This document shows, piece after piece, positions 16,364 to 24,735 of a DNA stretch of 64,000 nt. Source of the DNA: Fimbriimonas ginsengisoli Gsoil 348 (GTDB lineage: Bacteria > Armatimonadota > Fimbriimonadia > Fimbriimonadales > Fimbriimonadaceae); the NCBI RefSeq assembly GCF_000724625.1, contig NZ_CP007139.1, positions 124,001-188,000 on the forward strand, written 5' to 3'. The notes beneath the pieces are model-generated. The model was not told where the DNA came from and made no database searches. It saw only the letters and a list, made by a program, of their open reading frames with translations. Within the stretch, counting starts at the first letter, position 1. The number at the start of each line of letters is the position of its first letter. A program made the translations under genes and the position numbers.

Positions 16364-16383
16364 CCTGGTGATTCTACACCAGG
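16364..16383. other. Hairpin in leader of the SSB-like gene
   Basis: CCTGGTG (16364-16370) pairs with CACCAGG (16377-16383) around a 6-base loop. It lies 58 bp before the 16442 start and has no T-run, so it is not a standard terminator. It could shape the leader RNA. The rest of the 186-bp gap 16256-16441 shows nothing else. Confidence 0.4.
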
Positions 16384-16441
16384 TCAACCACCTCGCCGCC
16401 TGAGATGGCGCCCCAACCCTGCAACGGAGAAATCGAAAACC

Positions 16442-17398
16442 ATGTCCACCACGGAAACCCGTCCCGCCCTTCCTAACGAGTCCGATGTTAAAGTCGCCAG
16501 CGGCGGCAAAGCCTGGCGCTTCTCGAAGGGCCGCATCATCAGCGGCCGCGAGGAAGACGGCACGCTCGTCGAGCGCACCTCGATTATTGGCCGCATCCAA
16601 CGCGTCGGCATTCACGAAGGGGTTACAACCGATCAATACAAGAAGCCGTACCGCCAGGTCGAAGCCGACATCGAGACCAACGACGGCGTGATCCACGTCC
16701 ATGCCGGCTTGCTCGATAACGAAACGTTCGAGCTGCGTCCCACGCAAGCCGCGCTTACCTTTGGATGGATCCTGACTCAGGTCAAGTCGAGCGACGAGAT
16801 CGTTCGGATTACAACCGCCAAAGGCGAGCCTTGGACCGACGACAAGGGGCGCGCCCGCGAAGCCTCTACCTACGTCAATCTCGCCCTTGTCGGCGCCGAC
16901 ATGATCGCCCGACCCGTGTATCGCCCGAAGACGAACCCCAACGCGCCAAAGGTTTCGTCGGTCGACAAGTGGCGCGCGATCGAGGCTGAGCTGCGCGGCG
17001 ATCCAATCGAAGGCGTCGCGGCTCACCCGCTCTGGGCGGAACGACCGGCCCGCGAGGATGACGGCGCCAGCGACGCGAGCCTTCCGCCGTCACTGCAGAC
17101 CCTATTTGCGGTCTGCAATAAAAAGGGTTGGCCGACCCCGCGTGAGGCGCCGGAAGAGTGGAAGAAGCTCTTTGCCGCCTATTTCCAGCGCGGCGCCGGC
17201 GAGATCGGGGAGTACAGCGAAGACGAATGGAACGATCTCGCGCTCGCCCTAAACGGCAAAGAGAATCCACCCGCGCTCATTAAGCCGGCGGTCGAACGCG
17301 CCGCCGCGGCCAAAGCTCAGGCGGCTACCGCTACGCCGGCCCAAGCGAAGAGTAACGCGCTCGACGACGACTACGACCCGTTCAAAGATACGGAATAG
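16442..17398 (+). CDS. Single-strand DNA-binding-like protein (acidic C-terminal tail)
   Basis: 318 aa from the ATG at 16442, with GGAG 14 bp upstream. Residues about 30-160 look like a beta-rich, OB-type domain (IIGRIQRVGIHEGVTTDQYKK ... VHAGLLDNETFEL ... STYVNLALVGADM). A helical middle part and an Ala/Lys linker lead to the terminus NALDDDYDPFKDTE. That acidic, PF-containing tip resembles the protein-interaction tail of SSB. It sits before nuclease and helicase genes. The role is inferred from tail and context. Confidence 0.5.
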   Translation: MSTTETRPALPNESDVKVASGGKAWRFSKGRIISGREEDGTLVERTSIIGRIQRVGIHEGVTTDQYKKPYRQVEADIETNDGVIHVHAGLLDNETFELRPTQAALTFGWILTQVKSSDEIVRITTAKGEPWTDDKGRAREASTYVNLALVGADMIARPVYRPKTNPNAPKVSSVDKWRAIEAELRGDPIEGVAAHPLWAERPAREDDGASDASLPPSLQTLFAVCNKKGWPTPREAPEEWKKLFAAYFQRGAGEIGEYSEDEWNDLALALNGKENPPALIKPAVERAAAAKAQAATATPAQAKSNALDDDYDPFKDTE

Positions 17399-17400
17399 CT

Positions 17401-17973
17401 ATGCCGAATCTCGCCGCCCTAGATTCGGTCGAGCCGGTCGGATCCGAAATCGCTCCCCTCGCGCCATCCGTGGCCGAGGGGCTCTTTCGCGATCAAGGCC
17501 CGGTCGATGCCGACGGCTTGGTCATCCCAGAGTTTTGGCGGCCCTGTCCCCGGCGTTGGGCGGCAATCGCGCTGTCCGTGCGGCAGAAGTGGTCGGCGGA
17601 ATATCTGGCCAAGGTCGCAAACACGCCCCCGCCAAAAGCAAAGCGATCAGGATCGGGCGCGACCCGGTTTACGACCGATTACGCCGTGCGGTGGGGTCGC
17701 GATCAGGGATGGAAGCTCATCGAGCGCGAACGCTTCGACCACCTGACCAAGCGCCACCACGATTTAGAGTTCGGCGTCGATGCGATGTTCATCAATCCCG
17801 CTGGCGGCCGCATCGGCGTTCAGGGCGCGGGCAAGAGCGAAAAGGCGCCGCACTATCAACGATTTATGGATGCCGGCGGACCGGCAAAAGCTCGCGATCG
17901 GGCCGTAACAGTCGTTTACGTCGAGTTCGTCCGCGGCAACTACACACCCGTTTTGGAGGAGAAATGGACCTAA
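17401..17973 (+). CDS. PD-(D/E)XK nuclease-like protein
   Basis: 190 aa. A Pro/acidic N-terminus is followed by a helix with TTDYAVRWGRDQGWKLIERE, then DLEFGVDAMFINPAGGRIGVQG and AGKSEKAPHYQRF. A conserved-looking Asp in FGVD and Q-G-A-G-K two strands later would fit a PD-(D/E)XK core with Gln in place of Glu, as in some resolvases and exonucleases. The match is by eye. Junction resolvase or RecB-like exonuclease would fit between SSB-like and helicase genes. Confidence 0.45.
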   Translation: MPNLAALDSVEPVGSEIAPLAPSVAEGLFRDQGPVDADGLVIPEFWRPCPRRWAAIALSVRQKWSAEYLAKVANTPPPKAKRSGSGATRFTTDYAVRWGRDQGWKLIERERFDHLTKRHHDLEFGVDAMFINPAGGRIGVQGAGKSEKAPHYQRFMDAGGPAKARDRAVTVVYVEFVRGNYTPVLEEKWT

Positions 17974-18168
17974 TTCAGGGGCCAGAAAATGGGGGGGGGC
18001 TGGATGTTCGATCCTGACGCAAGACGCGGCTCAAGGTGCATCCACGGGTACCCCGGCGTGTGCGCGGTATGTGCCGTGCCGCTTCGTAAGCAAGCGATCC
18101 AGGCCGATCTAGTTCGTCGCCCGTGGTCCTCACGGTGGCGAAAGGCGGAGGTGTTCGCCGGTGGCTAA
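17964..18168 (+). pseudogene. Small zinc-finger-like gene interrupted at a G9 tract
   Basis: An ATG at 17964 has a strong GGAGGAG upstream and overlaps the nuclease gene. The frame meets a run of nine G (17991-17999) and then stops after 17 codons (TGA at 18015). With eight G the frame stays open to TAA at 18166-18168, overlapping the helicase GTG, and adds a CIHGYPGVCAVCAVPLRK segment with three Cys. A separate start at ATG 18004, using the G-tract as ribosome-binding site, would give the same 54-aa C-terminal part. The cause may be a sequencing error, true loss or phase variation. Confidence 0.55.
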
Positions 18169-19762
18169 CCCAACCGTGACCATCGAGCGCGGGATCGCGA
18201 GCGTCGAATTCTCCGCATTCGACCTAAACGAGTACGACACGTTTTTGCGAGCCAAGAAGCTGCCCGAAAGCAAGCTCGTTTACGACCGCGATCGAGACGT
18301 TTACGTGCTCACGACGGCGGCAAGGTTCGCCCCGCAGCTCGACGAGCGCATCGTTATTCCGCCGGTTGAGATCCCCGATCTTGCTGACTGGCTATTCGAC
18401 TATCAAGAGTTCGTCACTCACCGCGCCCTCGATCGCAAGCGGTACGCCGTATGGGCCGACTGTGGCCTAGGCAAGACGCCGATGGGGCTGGAGTTCGGAC
18501 GGTGCGCGAACCTCATGACGGGCGGCAAGGTCCTGTTCGCGGCGCCTCCGAGCGTAATCCCTCAGTGGCTTGGCGACGCCGAAAAATTCTACGGCGGCGG
18601 GATGCCGATCAAGCGGATAGACAGCCGGGAAGCGTTGATCGAGTGGCTTCAGGATCCGAGCGACCTCGATTTCGCGATTTGTAGCTTCTACCTCTTCGCC
18701 GGCGAGCCGATCTCCGAAATGCGGCTGCTTGCCGCATTTATCCTCGACGAGAGCTCGATCCTCAAAAGCGGTGGCGGCAAGATCAAATGGGGGCTCATCA
18801 AGAGCGCCCGCGGGATCGAGTACAAGCTCTCCCTGACCGCGACTCCCGCTCCCAACGATACGATGGAGTTCGCAAGCCAGTTCGGCTTTCTGGAGATGCT
18901 CCGGAGCGAGAACACGAACGAAATCCTTTGGACGTTTTTCGAGCGCAAGGGCGACGACGGCGAGTGGCAGCTCCGGCCCCACGCCCGCGAAGCCTTCTTC
19001 CGGTTCATGGCGTCGGGCTCGATTTTCGTGCGCGACCCGTCGCGATTTGGCTTCAAGGACAACCTCAAGAACGTCCCCGCGCCAGTCTATCTGGCGTCGC
19101 ATGTCGCGATCACCGAGGATCAAATCAAGCGAGCGGAAGCCGTCATCAAGGCGCCGCTGAATGCGATGGATCCGCCAAAGCTCGATGCCACCCAGCGCAT
19201 GAAGCTGAGCGAGATCGCCAAAGGGTTCTTGTTGGTAGGCGGCAAACCGATCGGCGTTCACAGCCTCAAACCCGCGGCGGTCGCCAAGGTCGTAGCCGAA
19301 GAGGTCGCAGCCGGGCTAAAGGTCATCGTTTGGACGACGTTCAACGAAGAGGCGGCCATGCTGGCCAGCCTCATCCCGGGCGCTGAGCGAATCGACGGAT
19401 CGGCAACGGAAAGCGAGCGCGAGCGAATCCTCGATCGGCTCGAGCACGGCGACACGAACGTCGTGATCTCCAAGGCGAGCGTTCTCGGCTTTGGCCGCAA
19501 CCTGCAGTTCGTCGGCGCCATGGTTTGCTCCGGCTTCAATGATTCGAACGAACAGTTCTATCAGATGGTCCGGCGCGCCTACCGCTACGGCCAAACCCGC
19601 TCGCTACGGGTCCATATCCCCTACATTCCGGAGCTCGAGGGGCAGATGTGGGACAACCTGCTCAGCAAAGCCGCCCGATCGGAATCCGACGCCAGCGAAC
19701 AAGAGCACTGGTACCTAACCGCCCTTCGCGAAGAGGGGCTTAACCTGGCGGTGGCAGCGTGA
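18161..19762 (+). CDS. SNF2-type DEAD/DEAH helicase
   Basis: 533 aa, GTG start. Walker A WADCGLGKTPMGL (about residue 97), motif Ia FAAPPSVIPQW, motif II ILDESS in place of DEAH, motif III LSLTATPAPND, and a C-terminal helicase lobe with VIWTTFNEEAAML, VISKASVLGFGRNLQF and QMVRRAYRYGQTRSL. The double-stranded DNA translocase fold of SNF2 proteins is clear. Such phage genes often stand beside a DNA methyltransferase, as here (20222). Roles in replication or DNA modification are both possible. Confidence 0.88.
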   Translation: MANPTVTIERGIASVEFSAFDLNEYDTFLRAKKLPESKLVYDRDRDVYVLTTAARFAPQLDERIVIPPVEIPDLADWLFDYQEFVTHRALDRKRYAVWADCGLGKTPMGLEFGRCANLMTGGKVLFAAPPSVIPQWLGDAEKFYGGGMPIKRIDSREALIEWLQDPSDLDFAICSFYLFAGEPISEMRLLAAFILDESSILKSGGGKIKWGLIKSARGIEYKLSLTATPAPNDTMEFASQFGFLEMLRSENTNEILWTFFERKGDDGEWQLRPHAREAFFRFMASGSIFVRDPSRFGFKDNLKNVPAPVYLASHVAITEDQIKRAEAVIKAPLNAMDPPKLDATQRMKLSEIAKGFLLVGGKPIGVHSLKPAAVAKVVAEEVAAGLKVIVWTTFNEEAAMLASLIPGAERIDGSATESERERILDRLEHGDTNVVISKASVLGFGRNLQFVGAMVCSGFNDSNEQFYQMVRRAYRYGQTRSLRVHIPYIPELEGQMWDNLLSKAARSESDASEQEHWYLTALREEGLNLAVAA

Positions 19763-20229
19763 CGCGGGGAGACGGAAGTCGCCTCAAGGGGCGATGGTCG
19801 CTTCGGTTCGACCGCTGCCAAAAATGTGGCGGAACCGACCGACGCCACATGGCCCGCGGCCTCTGCTTGGCGTGCTACGAACGCGTCACCTATGCCGAAA
19901 ACGCAGAACAGCAGCGACGTAACCGCAAAGCTCGCCGACTCGCCGGGAAAGCCGATAAGGACGCCGAAAGAGCGCGCGCTTACCTTCGCGAGCATCCGGA
20001 TAAGCGCCGCGCCTATGCCCGGAAATGGGTCGAAAAGAATCAGAACAAGTGGCCCATCGGCCTTACAGTTTGGATCAAATACGCCGGCTTTTGGTGCGAA
20101 AGGACGATCGCCGAGCGGCTTAACAACATTTGCGTTTTGGTACGCCTCAAGGGCGGAACCGAGCTTAAGACCGGCACTCGCCACGGCCAACTCAAGCGGC
20201 AATGCCCGGTGGAGATTCCATATGCCTAG
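19759..20229 (+). CDS. Zinc-finger protein, unknown
   Basis: 156 aa. The N-terminal zinc ribbon is CQKCGGTDRRHMARGLCLACYER (C-x2-C ... C-x2-C). A long basic helix (QQRRNRKARRLAGKADKDAERARAYL) and a compact C-terminal domain (ICVLVRLKGGTELKTGTRHG) follow. Probably nucleic-acid-binding. It overlaps both the helicase (4 bp) and the methyltransferase (8 bp) frames, so the three are translated together. Confidence 0.65.
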   Translation: MTRGDGSRLKGRWSLRFDRCQKCGGTDRRHMARGLCLACYERVTYAENAEQQRRNRKARRLAGKADKDAERARAYLREHPDKRRAYARKWVEKNQNKWPIGLTVWIKYAGFWCERTIAERLNNICVLVRLKGGTELKTGTRHGQLKRQCPVEIPYA

Positions 20230-21313
20230 CTTCAACATCCGTCTTACCGATTGCGTCACCGGCCTGCGGCAGTATCTCGCCCCCGGCGCCGCAAAGCTCG
20301 TCGTGACCTCGATCCCGTTCGGCGCCCTGTTCATGTACAGCGGCAAGGTAGCCGATATCGGCAACTGCAGCGACGGCGTCGACATGCGCGCTTCGGAGTT
20401 TGGTCTCCATATGCGGTTCTTTGTCGAATCGCTGTGGCCGGCGATGATGCCCGGCCGGATCGCCTGTATCCATATCCAGCAGCTTTTGCGCTACAAAAAC
20501 CAGCACGGGTACGCCGGCCGGCGCGACTTCCGCGGCGCGGTGATCGACCTGTTTACCGAGCGCGATCGTTTCGAGTGGGTCGGCGAAGTGGTCATTCCTA
20601 AAAACCCGCAGGTGATCGCCAAGCGGCTCTCTCTGCACTCGCTCCAATTCATGACCGGGCGCGAACGCGACGCTTGCAAGCTCGCGCCCGCCGTTAACGA
20701 TTACGTGCTCTTCTTCCGCAAGCCGGGCGAGAATCCGGAGCCGGTGAAGGCGATTCATGACGCGAGCACGAACCGGCAAGGTTGGCTCGAATCGGAAGAA
20801 TGGATCCGCGACGCGTACGGCGTGTGGCGCTGGGACGATCTTGTTCTCAACGGCCAAAAGGGCCAGCGGATCGTTCCCGGCCTCGGTTCGAAGTTCGACG
20901 AAAACTTCGCCTTGGAAGGCTTCACCGACGCGTACGGCGGCGCCCTGATCCAAGAATGGCAAGAGTCCGGGATCTGGGACGACATCATGGAGGGAGACGT
21001 CCTCCAGAATTGGCGATCGGCCCGGGCGAGCAAAGATGAAAAACACGTCTGCCCGCTCCAGCTCGAGGTAATTCGCCGGTGCGTTCGGCTCTATTCGAAT
21101 CCCGGCGATCTCGTCGTCGATCCGTTTATGGGCATCGGCTCGACGGCCGTCGTCGCCATAGAAGAAGGTCGCGACGCGGCCGGATTCGAACTAAAGGAGA
21201 GCTACCACGCCCAGGCGAATCGTAACGCCAAAAAAGCAGTTGAAGCGTATCAGCCGAACTTGCTAAGAGTCCTAACGGGGGGGGGTAAACGGTGCCTGAC
21301 GGTCAGCGCTTAG
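20222..21313 (+). CDS. DNA (N4/N6) methyltransferase with variant catalytic motif
   Basis: 363 aa from the ATG at 20222; the frame extends upstream to 19826 only as a shadow. Motif IV comes first (VVTSIPFGALF, residues about 27-37) and the SAM-binding motif I is C-terminal (VVDPFMGIGSTAVVA, about 300), the beta-class order. The usual TSPPY is TSIPFG, so the second-position Pro is missing. It is likely still a methyltransferase because motif I and the end helix (GFELKESYHAQA) are intact. The last 13 codons contain a G9 tract (21277-21285). Confidence 0.82.
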   Translation: MPSFNIRLTDCVTGLRQYLAPGAAKLVVTSIPFGALFMYSGKVADIGNCSDGVDMRASEFGLHMRFFVESLWPAMMPGRIACIHIQQLLRYKNQHGYAGRRDFRGAVIDLFTERDRFEWVGEVVIPKNPQVIAKRLSLHSLQFMTGRERDACKLAPAVNDYVLFFRKPGENPEPVKAIHDASTNRQGWLESEEWIRDAYGVWRWDDLVLNGQKGQRIVPGLGSKFDENFALEGFTDAYGGALIQEWQESGIWDDIMEGDVLQNWRSARASKDEKHVCPLQLEVIRRCVRLYSNPGDLVVDPFMGIGSTAVVAIEEGRDAAGFELKESYHAQANRNAKKAVEAYQPNLLRVLTGGGKRCLTVSA

Positions 21314-21479
21314 GGAACGGAGGCTGCGGTCGTCCCGCTAGCGCCCATTGTTCGTACAGCCACCGCATCAGTTGCGATGCCGCTTGGCCTCGGTCCCGCG
21401 CGTCGTCCTCGATCTGGCCTTTCAGCTTAGAGGGAAGCCGCAATTCTAGCCGAGCATCCGAAGGCGCCTTAGGCTGCAT
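21303..21479 (-). CDS. Ribbon-helix-helix (Arc/CopG-like) small protein
   Basis: 58 aa, ATG at 21479. The N-terminal strand ARLELRLPSKLKGQIEDDA then helix GQAASQLMRWLYEQW matches the RHH pattern of antitoxins and small repressors. Its ATG overlaps the stop of the upstream 136-aa gene by 11 bp, and its 3' end overlaps the end of the methyltransferase gene on the other strand by 11 bp. Part of a two-gene minus-strand insert in an otherwise rightward region. Confidence 0.75.
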   Translation of the reverse strand: MQPKAPSDARLELRLPSKLKGQIEDDARDRGQAASQLMRWLYEQWALAGRPQPPFPKR

Positions 21480-21879
21480 CCACGTCCCTCAGGGGAAGTG
21501 CAAGCCAATCCATAACCGTCGTGATAGTCGCCCTGTCGAAGTCTGCCCCTTCAAGCGCCATCGCTTCCTCGCGCATCGCCTCGACGATCGCGGGACGAAT
21601 CTCCGGGTTTCGAAGCCAGTGAAGCGTAACAGCGGCAACGTCACCACCGCACATCCAATTCCAAACCCGCTCCATCTCAGGCGTCCATTCGCGCTCATCG
21701 AGAAGAATGACTTTCGGTTCCAGCACTTGCAAGCCTTCAACGGTTTCGAGGTGGGTCGCCCAAGTTTCGCATTCATCTGGAGTGTAGCGAGAGCAAGGCA
21801 AGGTGAAGTCAAGCCAGCCCCGTCGATTGTCGTAAAAGCGAATCGCAAACCACTCTTCCATGCTCATATTGTACGGCAT
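21469..21879 (-). CDS. Hypothetical protein paired with the RHH gene
   Basis: 136 aa (from ATG 21879; 21867 and 21861 are alternatives and none has a ribosome-binding site). Beta-rich start (WFAIRFYDNRRGWLDFTL), then ETWATHLETVEGLQVLEPKV and several acidic helices. Not recognised. TTGTAC occurs twice in its promoter/start region (21869 and 21879), 10 bp apart, perhaps an operator for the RHH partner. The arrangement resembles a toxin-antitoxin or autoregulated moron, unproven. Confidence 0.6.
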   Translation of the reverse strand: MPYNMSMEEWFAIRFYDNRRGWLDFTLPCSRYTPDECETWATHLETVEGLQVLEPKVILLDEREWTPEMERVWNWMCGGDVAAVTLHWLRNPEIRPAIVEAMREEAMALEGADFDRATITTVMDWLALPLRDVDAA

Positions 21880-21933
21880 TGTACGTACATTTTAAAGATG
21901 TTTTTGGGGCGAGTTTTGGGCGGTGCACCCTAA

Positions 21934-24051
21934 GTGGCCCACACCCTCTCCGATGCTCACCGGCACATGTTAGAGATCGAGTCGGGCATCCCGACCGAGC
22001 TCATCGAACAGCGTGGCTATTGGACGGCGACCAAGCGCGTCGAGCTCGAGCGGCTCGGTTTCGGCGCGACCCAGCAATCGGTGCCGGCGCTCGTTATCCC
22101 GCAATGCAGCGTCGGCGATGGCCACGTCGTGCGCTACATCGTGCGTCCGGATAACCCCCGAATGCTCTCCGGGAAGTGGGTCAAATACGAATCCCCACGC
22201 GGCGCCGCGAAGACGCTCGATTGCCATCCGAGCCAAGTCGAAAGCCTGAAAGATCCGCTCATCCCGCTATGGATCGGCGAGGGGACCAAAAAAGGTGATT
22301 GCGGCGCCGCTCATGGGCTTTTGGCGCTAAACCTCGACGGCGTAAGCGCCTGGCGCGGCAAGAACGACCAGGGCGGCATTACCGTTCTCGACGACTGGAA
22401 CTACATCGCGCTCAACAATCGGCGGGTTTATATCGCCTTCGATTCGGACGTGATGACCAAATGGGAGGTGCGCGAAGAGTTGCGCAAGCTCGGCGAGTTC
22501 CTCTCCAAAAAGGGCGCCAAGGTCCGTTTCGTGATCATCCCAAGCGCCGACGGCCGCAAGGTCGGCCTTGACGATTTCTTTGTCGCCGGCGGCACCGTCC
22601 CCGAACTGATCGCCGCCGCGATCGACCGGCTTCCGAATCCCGCATCGCCCGCCGCGACGCTATGCGACAAGAAGGTTTACCCCTGCACCGAGCTCGGCAA
22701 CGCGGAGCGCTTGGTCGACGCCCACGGCGCCGATATCCGCTACTGTGCCACCACAAAGAAATGGATGGTTTGGGACGGCCGCCGCTGGCTGATGGACGAT
22801 CACGAGGGGGCGCCCGTCTCCCGGCTCGCCCAGGGCATCGTGCGCTCCATGTACGCCGAAGCAAGCACGATCGCCGACGATGCCGACCGTAAGGCGTTCC
22901 TGCGGTGGGTGACCATTTCCGAAGGGAAGCGCGCGATTGAGAACATGCTCGCGCTCGCCAAAACCCAGCCGGGCATCGCGGTTTCGCTCGACGAGTTCGA
23001 CACGCAGCCGTATCTACTGAATCTCGCGAACGGCACCTACGACCTTGAGACGTTCGTGCTCCGGCCCCATTGCCGAGACGACAAGCTCACGCGCTTTGTC
23101 GATATCCCGTTCATCGAAGACGCCTACTGTCCGCTTTGGCTTGACTTCCTCGCGACGATCTTTGAAAACGACGAAACCCTCATGCGCTATATCTGGAAAG
23201 CATGCGGCTACTCGCTCACCGGCGACGTGAGCGAGAAGTGTTTCTTCTACCTCTACGGTCACAACGGCGACAACGGCAAGAGCGTCTTTATTCGCACGCT
23301 GCTCGCGATTCTAGGCCCGTACGGCCGTGCAATGCCGACCAGCTCGTTTCTTGCCAAGCGAGACGGATCTGACGCCGCAAACAACGATATCGCACGGCTC
23401 AAGGGCGCCCGCGTCGCCAGTGCTTCTGAGGTCGGCGAGGGCCAGCGGCTCGACGAAGAGCTCATCAAGCTGCTGACCGGCAACGACGTTATTACCGCGC
23501 GATTCCTGTATCAAGAGCACTTTGATTTTCTGCCCGAATTCAAAGTTTGGTTTACGGGAAATTATCGCCCCATCATCCGGGGCCAGGACCGGGCAATCTG
23601 GAATCGACCGCGCCTCATCCCGTTCAATTACTCGGTTCCAAAAGAAGCGCAAGACACCAAGCTTTCGGTAAAGCTCCGCGCCGAATATCCGGGCATCCTC
23701 GCGTGGATGATCGCCGGTTGTAAAGCTTGGCAATCGGAAGGGCTTGGGCGTCCCGACGTTATCGCCGCCGCCGTCGAAGAATATCGCGAAGATATGGACG
23801 ACTTAGGTGATTTCCTAGAGCAATGCACTACGCAAGGTAAAGGCTTTAGCGCGAGCGCTCATAAGCTTTATGAAGCGTTCGAGAAGTGGTGCAAGATGAA
23901 CGGCATGAAGGTCATGACTTCGACGTCGTTCGGGCGCAAACTCACGGCGAGAGGTATCGCGAAAGTCAAGACAAACACCGGCGCAATCTATCAGGAAATC
24001 GCCCTTTTATCGGACGAAGCGCTCCAAAACGTGTATCGAGGGGGAAATTGA
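21934..24051 (+). CDS. Primase-helicase: TOPRIM/DUF3854 domain plus D5/P4-type SF3 helicase
   Basis: 705 aa, GTG start. Residues about 90-230 form a DUF3854/TOPRIM domain with LWIGEGTKKGD (Glu) and AFDSDVMTKW (Asp-x-Asp). About 380-450 is the D5_N region (CGYSLTGDVSEKCFFYLY). The SF3 ATPase has Walker A GHNGDNGKS (about 445), motif B region VASASEVGEGQRLDEELIK and arginine-finger-like WNRPRLIPF. A C-terminal winged-helix segment follows (ALYEAFEKWCKMNG-type). It unwinds and primes phage DNA. Directly downstream is a large inverted repeat, a candidate origin. Confidence 0.9.
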   Translation: MAHTLSDAHRHMLEIESGIPTELIEQRGYWTATKRVELERLGFGATQQSVPALVIPQCSVGDGHVVRYIVRPDNPRMLSGKWVKYESPRGAAKTLDCHPSQVESLKDPLIPLWIGEGTKKGDCGAAHGLLALNLDGVSAWRGKNDQGGITVLDDWNYIALNNRRVYIAFDSDVMTKWEVREELRKLGEFLSKKGAKVRFVIIPSADGRKVGLDDFFVAGGTVPELIAAAIDRLPNPASPAATLCDKKVYPCTELGNAERLVDAHGADIRYCATTKKWMVWDGRRWLMDDHEGAPVSRLAQGIVRSMYAEASTIADDADRKAFLRWVTISEGKRAIENMLALAKTQPGIAVSLDEFDTQPYLLNLANGTYDLETFVLRPHCRDDKLTRFVDIPFIEDAYCPLWLDFLATIFENDETLMRYIWKACGYSLTGDVSEKCFFYLYGHNGDNGKSVFIRTLLAILGPYGRAMPTSSFLAKRDGSDAANNDIARLKGARVASASEVGEGQRLDEELIKLLTGNDVITARFLYQEHFDFLPEFKVWFTGNYRPIIRGQDRAIWNRPRLIPFNYSVPKEAQDTKLSVKLRAEYPGILAWMIAGCKAWQSEGLGRPDVIAAAVEEYREDMDDLGDFLEQCTTQGKGFSASAHKLYEAFEKWCKMNGMKVMTSTSFGRKLTARGIAKVKTNTGAIYQEIALLSDEALQNVYRGGN

Positions 24052-24245
24052 TGGTTTTTCGGCTCAGTGACGGGTTTGTGACGGGTTCGGTGACGGGTTT
24101 TAGGTTCAAATTGAAAAAATCCCAGAAAACCCCCTTACGCGCGCGCGCTCACACGCAAAGGTTTCATTTTTTGATTTTGGGTTCAAAACCCGTCACTGAA
24201 CCCGTCACAAACCCGTCACTGAGCTTTGAGGGGGTATTTCGGTGA
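24051..24245 (+). CDS. Possible 64-aa protein encoded across the inverted repeat
   Basis: The ATG shares one base with the primase-helicase TGA, with GAGGGGGAA upstream. The frame reads through the whole inverted repeat (LSDGFVTGSVTGF ... KPVTEPVTNPSLS), so the peptide repeats VTG and PVT units simply because of the DNA repeats. It may be a real coupled gene or only an open frame over a cis element. I cannot decide. Confidence 0.35.
   Translation: MVFRLSDGFVTGSVTGFRFKLKKSQKTPLRARAHTQRFHFLILGSKPVTEPVTNPSLSFEGVFR
24063..24223. repeat. 39-bp inverted repeat built of GTGACGGGTT units; candidate replication origin
   Basis: The arms 24063-24101 and 24185-24223 are complementary with one mismatch. 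Each arm carries three copies of the GTGACGGG unit at about 10-11 bp spacing (direct on the left, inverted on the right). The 83-base loop is A/T-rich at both ends with an alternating (CG)n stretch. Iterons flanking A/T-rich DNA next to the primase-helicase gene suggest an origin; a strong RNA hairpin is the alternative. Confidence 0.6.
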
Positions 24246-24667
24246 CCCAATTTACCGGCCCTTTCGCCCCGGCTCCTCCGGTTCCCGTTCGGAAGTGGGT
24301 CGGTACTCTGCTACACGCGCAACTTACCGAGATGCTTGAAATCACGCGTCTCGCCCAATCTAGGGGACTCGGTAAAGAGTGCGAGTTGCTTATCGTTATG
24401 CTAAATGAAATTCTGGTTTCTGGATCAAAAAGCGAAGAGGGATTATCGGCCATGGTGTCGCTCTATAAAGCAGATGCACTGAGACTCGCTATCTCCATCG
24501 CAAGACGTATGGGCGCTAACCGAATACTTGAGGATATCGAGCTCTATAGCGCTGCACGCCGAGTGTTTAATGTCTCGCCTAATAAGGCTCGAAATTTAAA
24601 TGCTTTGGACGATGAAATTGAAGATCCGTCCGCGCCTGGGCTCGTTGGTCAGGGAGCATTGTTGTGA
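24242..24667 (+). CDS. Hypothetical prophage protein
   Basis: 141 aa from a GTG that overlaps the preceding stop (GTGA). Pro-rich first 16 residues, then helices (TLLHAQLTEMLEITRLAQSRG, GLSAMVSLYKADALRLAISIA). Ends with an acidic tail (NALDDEIEDPSAPG). Codons look more A/T-rich than in neighbours. Not recognised. Confidence 0.55.
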   Translation: MTQFTGPFAPAPPVPVRKWVGTLLHAQLTEMLEITRLAQSRGLGKECELLIVMLNEILVSGSKSEEGLSAMVSLYKADALRLAISIARRMGANRILEDIELYSAARRVFNVSPNKARNLNALDDEIEDPSAPGLVGQGALL

Positions 24668-24735
24668 GAAATTTTTTATTTCCGTCATTGATTAGTCTCG
24701 TAATGCGCGCGGGCGTGGCCGGGGAGGTGCCTTAG

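Noticed and set aside
21292-21933. 213-codon plus-strand frame after the methyltransferase
   Set aside because: Antisense to the RHH module; composition is shadow-like.
24664-24735. 23-codon GTG frame (VRNFLFPSLISLVMRAG...) between two prophage genes
   Set aside because: Too short to support, although it overlaps a stop in GTGA style; noted only.
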